This document shows, in pieces, positions 36,441 to 44,611 of a stretch of 64,000 nucleotides of DNA. Source of the stretch: Armatimonadota bacterium. Lineage in GTDB: Bacteria; Armatimonadota; Fimbriimonadia; Fimbriimonadales; Fimbriimonadaceae. The position numbers and the translations under genes were made by a program. The notes beneath the pieces were generated by a model. The model was not told the DNA's origin. It saw only the letters and a program-made list of their open reading frames with translations, and did no database searches. Positions within the stretch are counted from its first letter, which is position 1. Each line of letters begins with the position of its first letter. The stretch spans positions 992,001-1,056,000 of the forward strand of contig WGMG01000006.1 in assembly GCA_016125185.1 (NCBI GenBank), given 5' to 3'.

Positions 36441-37171
36441 TCGAAGTCAAGGACCTGTCGCACTCGTTCGGTAAGACTCAGGTCCTGAAGGACATCTCGC
36501 TGTTTGTTGCCGAGGGCGAAATCCTCGGTGTGATGGGAAGTAGCGGCGGCGGCAAGACGACGCTCTTGCGATGCATTTCTGGGCTGATCAATCCCACTCA
36601 AGGGAAGATCACGGTGGATGGCGTCGACGTAAAGGCGAATCCCGAAGAAGCCCGGTTGCGGATGGGCATGGTCTTTCAGGGTGCGGCGCTGTTCGACTAC
36701 CTTAACGTCGAGCAGAATGTGTTGTTCGGAGTTCGACGTCATTTGCGGCTTTCGAAGACCGAAGAAGCTAGCTTGCTCAAAGACACGCTGAATCGTGTTG
36801 GCCTTGTGGGAAGCGAGAACCTGGAGCCGTCCGAGCTGAGCGGAGGGATGCGCAAGCGAGTAGGTATGGCGCGGGCCATCGCGCTCAATCCCAAGGTCCT
36901 GCTGTACGACGAGCCGACGACCGGCCTCGACCCGATTACGACTTATCAGATCGACGAACTCGTCGCCGAACTTCGGCAGACGCTCGGCATGACCAGTGTC
37001 CTCGTCAGCCACGACCTTATCAGTGTCCAGCGGACCGTCGATCGAGTTGCGTTCCTGCACAAGGGCGAAATCGTCTTCTTGGGCACCCCAGAAGAGTTCC
37101 TTGAATCCGATCATCCGGCCATTCGCGAAGTAGTCGAAAAGTCCCAAGCAAAAACCCTCACCAAATTCTAG
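36437..37171 (+). CDS. ABC transporter ATP-binding protein, MlaF-like
   Basis: The 244-residue protein has Walker A GSSGGGKTT (about 34-42), the Q loop VFQGAALFDYLNVEQNV, signature LSGGMRKRVGMARA, Walker B VLLYDEPTTGLD and the H loop LVSHD. LSGGM(R/K)KR and the ALFDYL(N/T)V segment resemble the MlaF/Ttg2A group that moves phospholipids. Partner permease and MCE genes are not adjacent. It overlaps the AraC gene by 4 nt. Confidence 0.85.
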   Translation: MIEVKDLSHSFGKTQVLKDISLFVAEGEILGVMGSSGGGKTTLLRCISGLINPTQGKITVDGVDVKANPEEARLRMGMVFQGAALFDYLNVEQNVLFGVRRHLRLSKTEEASLLKDTLNRVGLVGSENLEPSELSGGMRKRVGMARAIALNPKVLLYDEPTTGLDPITTYQIDELVAELRQTLGMTSVLVSHDLISVQRTVDRVAFLHKGEIVFLGTPEEFLESDHPAIREVVEKSQAKTLTKF

Positions 37172-37232
37172 TGAACTTGGTACTATACGAGTCGTTTAGA
37201 CCTTCTACTGACAGTTGGAACGCAAATCGAAC

Positions 37233-37778
37233 ATGAAGAACGTACTTAAACTTTTAATCGCCACTGCAGCCATGAGTGTGATGGCTGTTTCCGCTTTTGC
37301 CCAAGGCGCCGGCCCTGCCGGTGGCGCTAAGGGAGGCCAGCGTGCTGGCGGACCCGGTGGCCCTGGCGGTCCCGGCGGAATGCGCCGAGGTGGCATCCTC
37401 AACTTCGACCAACCGATCCTCGACAAGCTGAAGCTGACGGCCGATCAGCAGAAGAAGGTCAAGGCTCTGAAGGCCGAAACCCAGAAGAAGGGTGAAGAGC
37501 TCCGAAAGAGCATGGCTGCCGCCAACAAGGGTGAAGCTCCTAAGCCGGGCGAGCGACCGAAGATGTCTCCCGAAATGCGAGAGAAGTTCAAGGCTATCAC
37601 CGAGGGCTACCAAGCTGGTCTGAAGAAGATTCTGACGCCGACGCAGTTCGCGGACTACGAGAAGGGCATCAAGGAAATGCGAGCCAAGATGCGAGGCGGC
37701 GCAGGCGGTCCTGGCGCTGGCGCAGCTGGTAAGGGCAAAGGCAACAAGAAGGGCGGTACGCCTCCTCCTCAAGCCTAA
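37233..37778 (+). CDS. secreted Spy/LTXXQ-like protein with Gly-rich ends
   Basis: The 181-residue protein has a signal peptide (MKNVLKLLIATAAMSVMAVSAFA-QG). It is preceded by low-complexity Gly/Pro sequence and followed by a basic Gly/Lys/Pro tail. The helical middle has two LTxxQ-type motifs (KLKLTADQQKKVKAL, KKILTPTQFADYEKG), as in CpxP/Spy periplasmic chaperones. A TTG at 37215 would put six residues before the signal peptide and is rejected. The function is inferred from the motifs only. Confidence 0.75.
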   Translation: MKNVLKLLIATAAMSVMAVSAFAQGAGPAGGAKGGQRAGGPGGPGGPGGMRRGGILNFDQPILDKLKLTADQQKKVKALKAETQKKGEELRKSMAAANKGEAPKPGERPKMSPEMREKFKAITEGYQAGLKKILTPTQFADYEKGIKEMRAKMRGGAGGPGAGAAGKGKGNKKGGTPPPQA

Positions 37779-37805
37779 GCCTCGGCTTCGGTAAAAGAAA
37801 TTACG

Positions 37806-37834
37806 ATCCCCGCCTATGGCGGGGATTTTCTTTT
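37806..37834. terminator. terminator between convergent genes
   Basis: ATCCCCGCC / GGCGGGGAT, a 9-bp stem with a 3-nt loop, is followed by TTTCTTTT on the plus strand. It overlaps the 3' end of the minus-strand gene ending at 37814. Confidence 0.8.
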
Positions 37835-38299
37835 GCGATTGGGAAAGTATTGCCGGGTCGTCCTCGTCATCTTGATTTGGTGGTACAGACTCACCCGGCG
37901 CATATAGTCGGCGAGTCCTAGTCTTTCGGGAAGAAAAAGGTGGCTTCCGTCGGTTAGGTGGAGGATGACGGTGTTGTCGACTCCTTCGCCGAGCGTGAGT
38001 TCGAACATTTCGTCCATGTCCTTGATCGGGATACGTCGCTTCAGGAAGCGAAATCTCAGGTTGATCGCTTCGTCATCGACAAAGACTCCCTCGTCGGCGA
38101 CATAAAACCAAGCTGAGAAGGCTAGGGCGAACAAGGTCGTAATTGCAGAGACGACCGCGCCAAAACCGTAGTCCGTGACCGTAAAGGCGATGAACGCCGT
38201 TACCCCTAGCAGCGTAATCGGAATCCAGAAGGCGGCGTAGCAACCCTTGGGAACTCGGTATTCGGCGATCTCGTCGCGCGTTGGGCGTTGGATGACGAT
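37814..38299 (-). CDS. PH-like membrane protein, start codon uncertain
   Basis: The frame encodes two membrane helices (FWIPITLLGVTAFIAFTV; AVVSAITTLFALAFSAWFYV) and a cytoplasmic beta domain (VFVDDEAINLRFRFLKRRIPIKDMDEMFEL ... HLTDGSHLFLPERL), like small bacterial PH-like proteins. The open frame begins after a TGA that overlaps the upstream GNAT stop region and holds no ATG, GTG or TTG until TTG 38134. That start would delete the first helix and half of the second. AUC at 38299 or 38293 is the only early near-cognate start seen, so the given end is provisional. Confidence 0.5.
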   Translation of the reverse strand: MVIQRPTRDEIAEYRVPKGCYAAFWIPITLLGVTAFIAFTVTDYGFGAVVSAITTLFALAFSAWFYVADEGVFVDDEAINLRFRFLKRRIPIKDMDEMFELTLGEGVDNTVILHLTDGSHLFLPERLGLADYMRRVSLYHQIKMTRTTRQYFPNRKRKSPP

Positions 38300-38315
38300 T
38301 GAGTCTAGTGTACGC

Positions 38316-38846
38316 CTATAGGTTCAAGACCATGCCCCATTCTGGGCTTTGATCTGGATCGTGGCACAGTCGCTCACCAATTCTTTGGGCACCGGTCTTT
38401 TCATACAATCGATGGGCTTCTTCTAGGCGCTTATCCGACCAGATTTCCATGCGCTTGCACCATCTAGCCTTAGCTGCGTCGATGACCGTGCGCCAGAGCC
38501 CCGAGCCAACGCCTTTACCGCGCGTTTCGGCGAGGACGTAGAGCCTCTCGATCGAGCAGTCGCACCCAGCGCCGCGCACAAAGCCGTCTACCATAACGGT
38601 CGCATCGCCATTGGGAAAGGCAGAGAAGACCTCCAGGGCTGCCGTGCCGACGACCTTACCATCGAGTTCCGCCACCCAGAACTGACCACCGTGGTCAAAG
38701 TAGTAGGTTTGGATGTCGTAGAGGTCCTTGTGATAGTCCTCGGGGTCCCACGGCCACCCGTACTCCTCGTAAACGGTGCGAATCACGTGCTGAATTCCGG
38801 GCTCGTCGGCGCGGGTAGCAAGGCGGATCGTGAGTGTGGTCGTCAC
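38316..38846 (-). CDS. GNAT family N-acetyltransferase
   Basis: The 176-residue protein has the acetyl-CoA motif ERLYVLAETRGKGVGSGLWRTVI and the final GAQRIGERLCHDPDQSPEWGMVL segment. The start is GTG or ATG at 38846 (GTGACGACC context). The substrate is unknown. It lies in tandem with another GNAT gene 18 nt upstream. Confidence 0.85.
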   Translation of the reverse strand: MTTTLTIRLATRADEPGIQHVIRTVYEEYGWPWDPEDYHKDLYDIQTYYFDHGGQFWVAELDGKVVGTAALEVFSAFPNGDATVMVDGFVRGAGCDCSIERLYVLAETRGKGVGSGLWRTVIDAAKARWCKRMEIWSDKRLEEAHRLYEKTGAQRIGERLCHDPDQSPEWGMVLNL

Positions 38847-38864
38847 CTAGATATTATGGCTGAG

Positions 38865-39392
38865 CTACAGCATGAGCTGGTAGAACACCGTGTCCAGCCA
38901 CTGGCCAAATTTGTAGCCGATTTCTCGGTAGTGGGCGACCTTCTCGAATCCAAATGACTCGTGGAGCCGGATGCTGGCGATTTGGGACGCTTCCATGCCG
39001 CCGAGCATTGTGTGGTGGCCATGCTCCTTGGCCAGGCGAATAAGCTCGGCCAAAAGAGCTTTGCCAATCCCGCGTCCATGAAAGCGATGGTCGATGTAGA
39101 CCGACGTTTCGACGGTGTTACCGTACGCCGGGCGAGGGCGGTGGACGGATAGGGAAGCCCAACCGACTACCTTGTTATCGACTTCGTAGACGAGCACGGG
39201 ATGCTTCTCCGAATGGCCGTTCAACCACTCAACGCGTTCTTCTCGGGTCACCGGTTCGAGGTGGAACGTGCAGGTTGAATGGTGCACGTAATAGTTGTAC
39301 ACATCGTTGATGGCATCGGCGTCGGCCTCGGTTGCCAGGCGAATCGGAGAATCCACCTCCTCATTTTGCTTCGAATCGGCCATCCCTTGCAA
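38865..39392 (-). CDS. GNAT acetyltransferase, phosphinothricin-acetyltransferase-like
   Basis: The 175-residue protein resembles the PAT/YncA group: IRLATEADADAINDVYNYYV, TREERVEWLNGH, VETSVYIDHRFHGRGIGKALLAELI, LGGMEASQIASIRLHESFGFEKV. Members acetylate amino groups of amino-acid analogues; the substrate is not deducible. ATG 39383 is an alternative start to TTG 39392. Confidence 0.85.
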   Translation of the reverse strand: MQGMADSKQNEEVDSPIRLATEADADAINDVYNYYVHHSTCTFHLEPVTREERVEWLNGHSEKHPVLVYEVDNKVVGWASLSVHRPRPAYGNTVETSVYIDHRFHGRGIGKALLAELIRLAKEHGHHTMLGGMEASQIASIRLHESFGFEKVAHYREIGYKFGQWLDTVFYQLML

Positions 39393-39416
39393 TTTCAGGG
39401 TCGGATCAGAAATAAT
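39387..39416 (+). promoter_or_regulatory. possible promoter of tRNA-Lys
   Basis: TTGCAA (39387-39392) and AATAAT (39411-39416) are 18 nt apart and end 9 nt before the tRNA. This would place transcription start at or just before the mature 5' end. Confidence 0.35.
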
Positions 39417-39425
39417 CTAAGTCCT

Positions 39426-39519
<94 letters not shown>

Positions 39520-39527
<8 letters not shown>

Positions 39528-39546
39528 AAAGAGGGCTATTTTATTT
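39520..39546 (+). terminator. terminator of tRNA-Lys
   Basis: AGCCCTC-gaaa-GAGGGCT stem-loop is followed by ATTTTATTT, 18 nt after the tRNA CCA. Confidence 0.85.
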
Positions 39547-39557
39547 CCAGTATAGTG

Positions 39558-39585
39558 AAGTTGACACCACTTTTGACACCAAAGA
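39558..39585 (+). repeat. 28-bp terminal direct repeat, left copy (arm-site candidate)
   Basis: It contains two TTGACACCA words 12 nt apart. It is identical to 60585-60612 next to the integrase promoter. Position and symmetry suit integrase arm-binding sites; this is inferred. Confidence 0.7.
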
Positions 39586-39680
39586 GATTCGACAAATGAA
39601 TGATTTGGAATGTGTCTGTTATGATTCGTGGGACTTAAATTTGTTGGCTTGTCCTCGAATACCGCTAGATTGGAATGAAT

Positions 39681-40022
39681 CTAAGCACTGGATGCAGTTT
39701 CTTTAGCGGTGAATGAATGCGATTGCAGGAGCGCGTGTCTTTCCTCCCAATCTGGCATATAGCTTTTGAGAAATGCCTTGAATATTCGACCATGGTTAGG
39801 GGCAAGCTGATGAACGAGCTCATGAACAATCACATACTCGCCAAGCTCCTTAGGTAAATCTAGAAGCTCCGAATTCAAGGTCATCCATCCTCGTCTGCTC
39901 ATTGATCCCCATTTCTTCTTCAGGGGCAGTATTCTAATGCCCGATACTTCTAAACCCATCTTTGTCGCCCAATTACGAGCGGTCCACCGAAGTTCTGCTG
40001 GGCTCAGCCAATGATTTATCAT
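39681..40022 (-). CDS. short YgjP/SprT-like zinc metallopeptidase
   Basis: The 113-residue protein has the zinc motif VIVHELVHQLAPNHGRIFKAFLKSYMPDW, typical of the YgjP-like (DUF45, M48-related) family. GSMSRRGWMTLNSELLDLP precedes it. The family usually has over 200 residues; here only the C-terminal catalytic part is present. YgjP-like genes are often found beside type I restriction genes. It overlaps the cyclase-like gene by 4 nt and is last in the operon. The substrate is unknown. Confidence 0.82.
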   Translation of the reverse strand: MINHWLSPAELRWTARNWATKMGLEVSGIRILPLKKKWGSMSRRGWMTLNSELLDLPKELGEYVIVHELVHQLAPNHGRIFKAFLKSYMPDWEERHALLQSHSFTAKETASSA

Positions 40023-41413
40023 GAGCTAGACTCCCTAACAAACGTCTTAGCATCGCCCTCTGATAGCCGCCTTGTTTCAAATGGAATCGTGGAAATATAG
40101 AAATTTGTAGTATCTCCTGCAAGTCTCCTAGGATAAGTTTCGTAAGCACTTTCCCTAAATAATGAGTCGGATTGAAATTTCAGTTCGTGCATCCAAGCGA
40201 GATTTTCTAGATCAATTGACTCGTGGTTTGGTTCGTCATTCGATTCATTGGGAACCTTGATATCACCTGGTAGTCTGCCGGATGTATTGGTTCGCGTAAC
40301 CGGGAGGTCATGGGACAAAACAGGTACGGTATCACTGAATGTACTACCTAATGTTTGTTCCACTCCATTGGTGGTATGTTGGACCTCTGCCCATCCGATC
40401 GACGAGGCATGGAGCGGTTTTGTAACTGTATATAATCGCTTCCGCTTCTTTGACTCTCTGCATCCAAATATTGACGCAGCTAGCTCTTGCGCGGCAGTGG
40501 CTCCCGACAGCGAGTGAAGGCCGAACGACACGTTAACCCAACTTTCTGTGAATTCATTTATGGTTTCAACTATCGCGGCCTCTACAATCGAAACAAAGAG
40601 GCCAATCCTCACAAGTTGTTTTGAAGCAATCAAAATACTGAATGCGTCATACCCCCATCTCTGGACAGTGATAACTTTGTGACAATACTGCGGAATAGTT
40701 TTTTGAAGTCGAGACTCGATAACTTTAGACGCACGCTCCAAAGCTCGATCGAGCATTATTGGTGAGTCGATCCTGTTCAAGATGTTTGAAGTGCCATCGA
40801 TGTCGACGAATGCTAGCAAAGTCATGTCGTCTTGCTGTGAATGGTCGCTTCTTTTATTGGTCTGGCTCTCGATACTGGCAAGCATCTTCTCCCTGGCAAC
40901 TTTGCATTGTTCAGATTCACCATAGATCAGTTCAGTTTCATCTCCAATCATGCAGAGCCACCTTTTGTATTCTTTAATCCATCCGTAGCTGCTCGAGAAC
41001 GAGTCAAGGTTATTTCTGGCAGCCTTAAGTCTCTCCACCCTCTCAAGTCCGAGGCGTGTCACGCTGTCACTATATGGCCCATTGATTACATCACAGTAAT
41101 GTTGCCCTCCTTCAAAAAAAATATCTAATTGTGACTGCCTGACCCACTTACCTGGCCCAAAGTATTGCCTCATCAGTTCTCCAGTTCTCTGAGCTAACTT
41201 GGCGACTCCATTTTCGTTAATCCCAATTGTCCTCGAAAAAAATGCACGCTCAAGAAACCTTCTATCCGCCTTGCCTTTTGCCAGCATGGCCAAAATCAAA
41301 GCACCTGGTGCCGTCGTAAGTGGCGGAGCTTCTTTAAGCTTGAGGCATTCTCCATCATGAATTCCAAGCTTTATCGGAAATTCGCTAAGGAGGTAAATGT
41401 AAGTTTTTCTCAT
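40019..41413 (-). CDS. winged-helix protein with GGDEF-like nucleotidyl cyclase domain
   Basis: The 464-residue protein is not assignable to a named family. Residues about 1-115 look like an OmpR/BTAD-type winged helix (APGALILAMLAKGKADRRFLERAFFS ... LMRQYFGPGKWVRQ). Residues about 197-335 follow the GGDEF pattern: FVDIDGTSNILNRID (metal Asp204, Asp206), QRWGYDAFSILIAS in the place of R-x-GGDEF-x-IL, then VNVSFGLHS (compare V-S-I-G-I) and FGCRESKKRKRLY. The signature is GYDAF, so the second Gly and the Glu are replaced while Asp256 is kept. About 130 C-terminal residues are unassigned. It may be an active or inactive cyclase. It overlaps the metallopeptidase gene by 4 nt. Confidence 0.6.
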   Translation of the reverse strand: MRKTYIYLLSEFPIKLGIHDGECLKLKEAPPLTTAPGALILAMLAKGKADRRFLERAFFSRTIGINENGVAKLAQRTGELMRQYFGPGKWVRQSQLDIFFEGGQHYCDVINGPYSDSVTRLGLERVERLKAARNNLDSFSSSYGWIKEYKRWLCMIGDETELIYGESEQCKVAREKMLASIESQTNKRSDHSQQDDMTLLAFVDIDGTSNILNRIDSPIMLDRALERASKVIESRLQKTIPQYCHKVITVQRWGYDAFSILIASKQLVRIGLFVSIVEAAIVETINEFTESWVNVSFGLHSLSGATAAQELAASIFGCRESKKRKRLYTVTKPLHASSIGWAEVQHTTNGVEQTLGSTFSDTVPVLSHDLPVTRTNTSGRLPGDIKVPNESNDEPNHESIDLENLAWMHELKFQSDSLFRESAYETYPRRLAGDTTNFYISTIPFETRRLSEGDAKTFVRESSS

Positions 41414-41659
41414 GTCAGAGGTTTGTCAGTCATTAGTGAGTGAGTTGTCAGAGACGATCAGGCTTGAATATTCTCGTTATGCTAGTTAAAAGATGGTTCG
41501 ACCGAGCCACATTGATCTCAGCCGTTGCCCATGTTAACGAGGTGTTCCTCAAAGAGGTGCTTGAAGAAGCGCTGGAATTTAATGATAACGAATCCGCGGC
41601 GAATCTTCGGGTGCCGATCTGGCTAAGTCCAGACGAAGAGGTAAGGCTGATCGATACAA

Positions 41660-44524
41660 TCACAACCGCACCAATCCCATGATCTTGTTGACCAGCTCGA
41701 CCATCTTTGATCCGACCCATGGCCGTACTAACTTGTAAAGCTCGTTGCGAAGGCTCCGTTGCTGATCCAGGTCCCAACCAAACTCAGGATGTCGTTCAAC
41801 AACGTCGTCGATTTGCTTGGCCTGTTCTGGAGTTATGCCATCTGTGTATTGGCGCACCACTATAAAAACGCCGTACGCGTTTTCTGTTAGTCCGAGCTCT
41901 TGTCGTTCCTCATCAGCCCTGACATAATCTTCGGCCAGTTGCTCAAATTCGACTAGGGCTTGCTGAGTCGTGATCTTACGATCTTCAAGGGCTTGCCGGG
42001 CAGACTCTGCACGCTCAGCAATCGAAATGAGGAAGGGCTTGCTATCTCCATCTAGATCTGCTGCCTGAACGATCAACTTATTCAGATTCAATACTTTCGA
42101 TATGTCGGAAGTATCTCCCCGTCGCAGGGCCAATAGCTGATCAGCCCCTAGCGTATGAACTTTGGTTGGCTCTTCAATTTTATACAGTGATGTCGTTTCT
42201 CGGACCAGGCGTTTCGTTTTGTCGGTCAATTCTCGATCAACGTAGATCCTCGGCGAATATGCTTCTCGAATCAAAGCGTAAAGTGCAGTGAGAGCTTGGA
42301 AACTGACAATGTATGGCCGGAGGAATGCGTCGGGAGAGAGGATATCGTACAGTGTTTGCAGCTCCTTGTAAAACTCGAAAAATTGGACCCTCGATTCTTT
42401 ATCTTCGAAGGCTGCTATCGCTCGTTCCTTATCTTTGTCAGTCCAACCTTTGGTGTGGCCAAGATAGCCAGAAGCGTCCTCATCCATTAACTTCTCGAAC
42501 CTCTGCCTCAAAACATCAAGGTTCTGAATGACCGAAGCGACCACATCAGAATCGAACGACAATGCGCGTTCGAGTTTCTCGAAGATGCCCACGAAATCAA
42601 GAACAAATCCTAGAGGTTTAACCAAACCGTCAGCATCTTCGTAGGGCCGATTAACTCTCGCAATCGTCTGCAACAGCACGTGATCACGCATTGGCTTATC
42701 AAGGTAAAGACAGTACAGAATCGGAGCGTCAAACCCGGTGAGCAGTTTTTCAGTAACAATAAGAATCTGAGGATCACCCGACTTGGCGATGAACGACTTC
42801 CGGATTGCCTTCTCTTGATCTTCAAGAAGGTGGAATTCCTTCAGATGTTCCGGATCGTTATGCCCGGCGGACATGACCACAGCCGATGCCTCCGGTGGTA
42901 GATGCTTGTCAAGTGCCTTCTTGTAGAAAGCACATGCTTCGCGGTCCACGGCTACCAAGAACGCCTTGAAACCCATTGGCTGAACGTTGGTTGTGAAGTG
43001 GTTAGCCACATAGGCTGCGACAGCCTCGACGCGCTCAGGGGACTTCATGAGTTCCTTGAGCTCAACAGCTTTATCGAGAAGAGCGTTGAGCTCCTCGACG
43101 TCTGCCACCCCCTCAGCCTCGGTCAATGAAAGGAACTGCTTTTCGAGAGTTTCCCTATCAACCAGGAGTTCCGAAGGGGAAAGGGCATAGTGGAGCGGAA
43201 GAGTCGTGCCGTCTCTAATCGATTCGGCGATATTGTACTTATCCAGGTATCCACGTTCGTCATCGATACCGAATATCTTGAATGTGCCTTTCCCTCTACT
43301 CAATCGATCAATGGGAGTGCCAGTGAAACCTATTAACGTTGCATTAGGCAAAGCCGCGAAGAGATAGTTTCCTAAATCTCCACCTGTTGAGCGATGTGCT
43401 TCGTCAGCCAATACTATAATCGCTTCTCGAGTGTTGATGTCCGCGGGTATGTCGTCGAACTTGTGGATCATTGTCACGATCAGACCGCGGAAGTCCTCCT
43501 TCAAGAGACGTCGCAAGTGATCCTTGCTTTGCGTGACTTGGAATGACCCAATTCCATAAGCACTCACATTCGAAAAGAGCTGAGATTCAAGCTCGTTCCG
43601 GTCGACCAACATGATCACGGTCGGCTTCTCCTTTCCGGTCTCACGCAGCAACCGAGCCGCGATCGTGATCATCGTGAGGGTCTTCCCTGACCCTTGCGTG
43701 TGCCAAACCAAACCGCGTTGCTTGTGTGGTTCGCGTACTCGCTCAACGACTTTCTCGACTGCACGAGTTTGATGTTGTCTTAATATCAGCTTGCTGACCT
43801 GGTCGTCCTTTTCGAGAAAGACGATATAGTCGCGCAATACTCTGAGGAATCGAGTCGGATCAAAGAATGCCTTAACTTTGATCTCGAAGTTGCCGTCTTG
43901 CTCATCCTTCCAGTTAAAGACGTTTTTCCGGCTTGTCGCCCATGTGGCACCGTAATAGAAATCGAGAAGTTGTGTGACTTCAAACACTTGAGGGGCGACA
44001 AGCATCTCGGGCGTTTCGCGATGATATCTTCTGAGCTGCTCAATTCCTTCGCCAAGACCATCGGGCTTCCCGGCGTTCTTTGCCTCTGCAATCGCAACCG
44101 GGATGCCGTTGATGAGGAACACCACATCAGCGCGATTGGTGTACACCGTCGCCTTATGTCGCCATTCGATCGTGGAATGGAATCGGTTGGTCGCAACGTT
44201 CTCGAAGTCGATAACCCGGACGTTTCGCTCTCGGCTCTCAGCGGGCACGAAGATGCTCATTTCGCCGCGCATCCAACGCAACAGCTCTCTGTTCCCCTGG
44301 ATACTTGGATGTGCGAGCCGTAACCTTCGTAACACCTCAAAAGCCAGCTCTCGTGTCATAAAGGTCGCGTTGAAAGCAATCAGTCGCTCGATCAGAGTCT
44401 CCGTAAAGAAAAGTCCGGACACGTCGCCTCTCAGAGCGATCGCATCTTCGGGGCCGATCTTCTCCCAGCCAACTTCGTCGGCATAATTCCACAGGGGCAT
44501 TTGGACGGCAGAGAGCTCACTCAT
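41660..44524 (-). CDS. hsdR: type I restriction enzyme R subunit
   Basis: The 954-residue protein has a PD-(D/E)XK nuclease domain (RADVVFLINGIPVAIAEAKN: Asp133, Glu147, Lys149) and an SF2 motor with Walker A TQGSGKT (276-282), DEAH at 374-377, FTGTPIDR and motif VI region QTIARVNRPY. The C-terminal helical region would contact the methyltransferase. It translocates and cuts DNA lacking the methylation mark. It lies last of the three hsd genes, separated from hsdS by six accessory genes, 87 nt after dprA-like. Confidence 0.95.
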   Translation of the reverse strand: MSELSAVQMPLWNYADEVGWEKIGPEDAIALRGDVSGLFFTETLIERLIAFNATFMTRELAFEVLRRLRLAHPSIQGNRELLRWMRGEMSIFVPAESRERNVRVIDFENVATNRFHSTIEWRHKATVYTNRADVVFLINGIPVAIAEAKNAGKPDGLGEGIEQLRRYHRETPEMLVAPQVFEVTQLLDFYYGATWATSRKNVFNWKDEQDGNFEIKVKAFFDPTRFLRVLRDYIVFLEKDDQVSKLILRQHQTRAVEKVVERVREPHKQRGLVWHTQGSGKTLTMITIAARLLRETGKEKPTVIMLVDRNELESQLFSNVSAYGIGSFQVTQSKDHLRRLLKEDFRGLIVTMIHKFDDIPADINTREAIIVLADEAHRSTGGDLGNYLFAALPNATLIGFTGTPIDRLSRGKGTFKIFGIDDERGYLDKYNIAESIRDGTTLPLHYALSPSELLVDRETLEKQFLSLTEAEGVADVEELNALLDKAVELKELMKSPERVEAVAAYVANHFTTNVQPMGFKAFLVAVDREACAFYKKALDKHLPPEASAVVMSAGHNDPEHLKEFHLLEDQEKAIRKSFIAKSGDPQILIVTEKLLTGFDAPILYCLYLDKPMRDHVLLQTIARVNRPYEDADGLVKPLGFVLDFVGIFEKLERALSFDSDVVASVIQNLDVLRQRFEKLMDEDASGYLGHTKGWTDKDKERAIAAFEDKESRVQFFEFYKELQTLYDILSPDAFLRPYIVSFQALTALYALIREAYSPRIYVDRELTDKTKRLVRETTSLYKIEEPTKVHTLGADQLLALRRGDTSDISKVLNLNKLIVQAADLDGDSKPFLISIAERAESARQALEDRKITTQQALVEFEQLAEDYVRADEERQELGLTENAYGVFIVVRQYTDGITPEQAKQIDDVVERHPEFGWDLDQQRSLRNELYKLVRPWVGSKMVELVNKIMGLVRL

Positions 44525-44611
44525 TTGGTTATGATCCTAAACCCGAGTGGCTGACCACGTTGATTTTAATGCAGAAAATGCGCTCGGGCAATTCGCGACT
44601 ACCGCTTAACA

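Noticed and set aside
39596-39706. Plus-strand 36-codon ORF at the left island end
   Set aside because: It is short, overlaps the 3' end of the metallopeptidase gene, and has no homology or ribosome-site support.
40248-41128. Plus-strand ORFs of 72-95 codons inside the GGDEF-like gene
   Set aside because: They are scattered, short and lack ribosome sites; the minus-strand frame is continuous and coupled to its neighbour.
41440-41682. Plus-strand 80-codon ORF between the GGDEF-like gene and hsdR
   Set aside because: It opposes all neighbours, overlaps the hsdR end, has no clear ribosome site and no recognisable fold; the 246-nt gap more likely holds a promoter.
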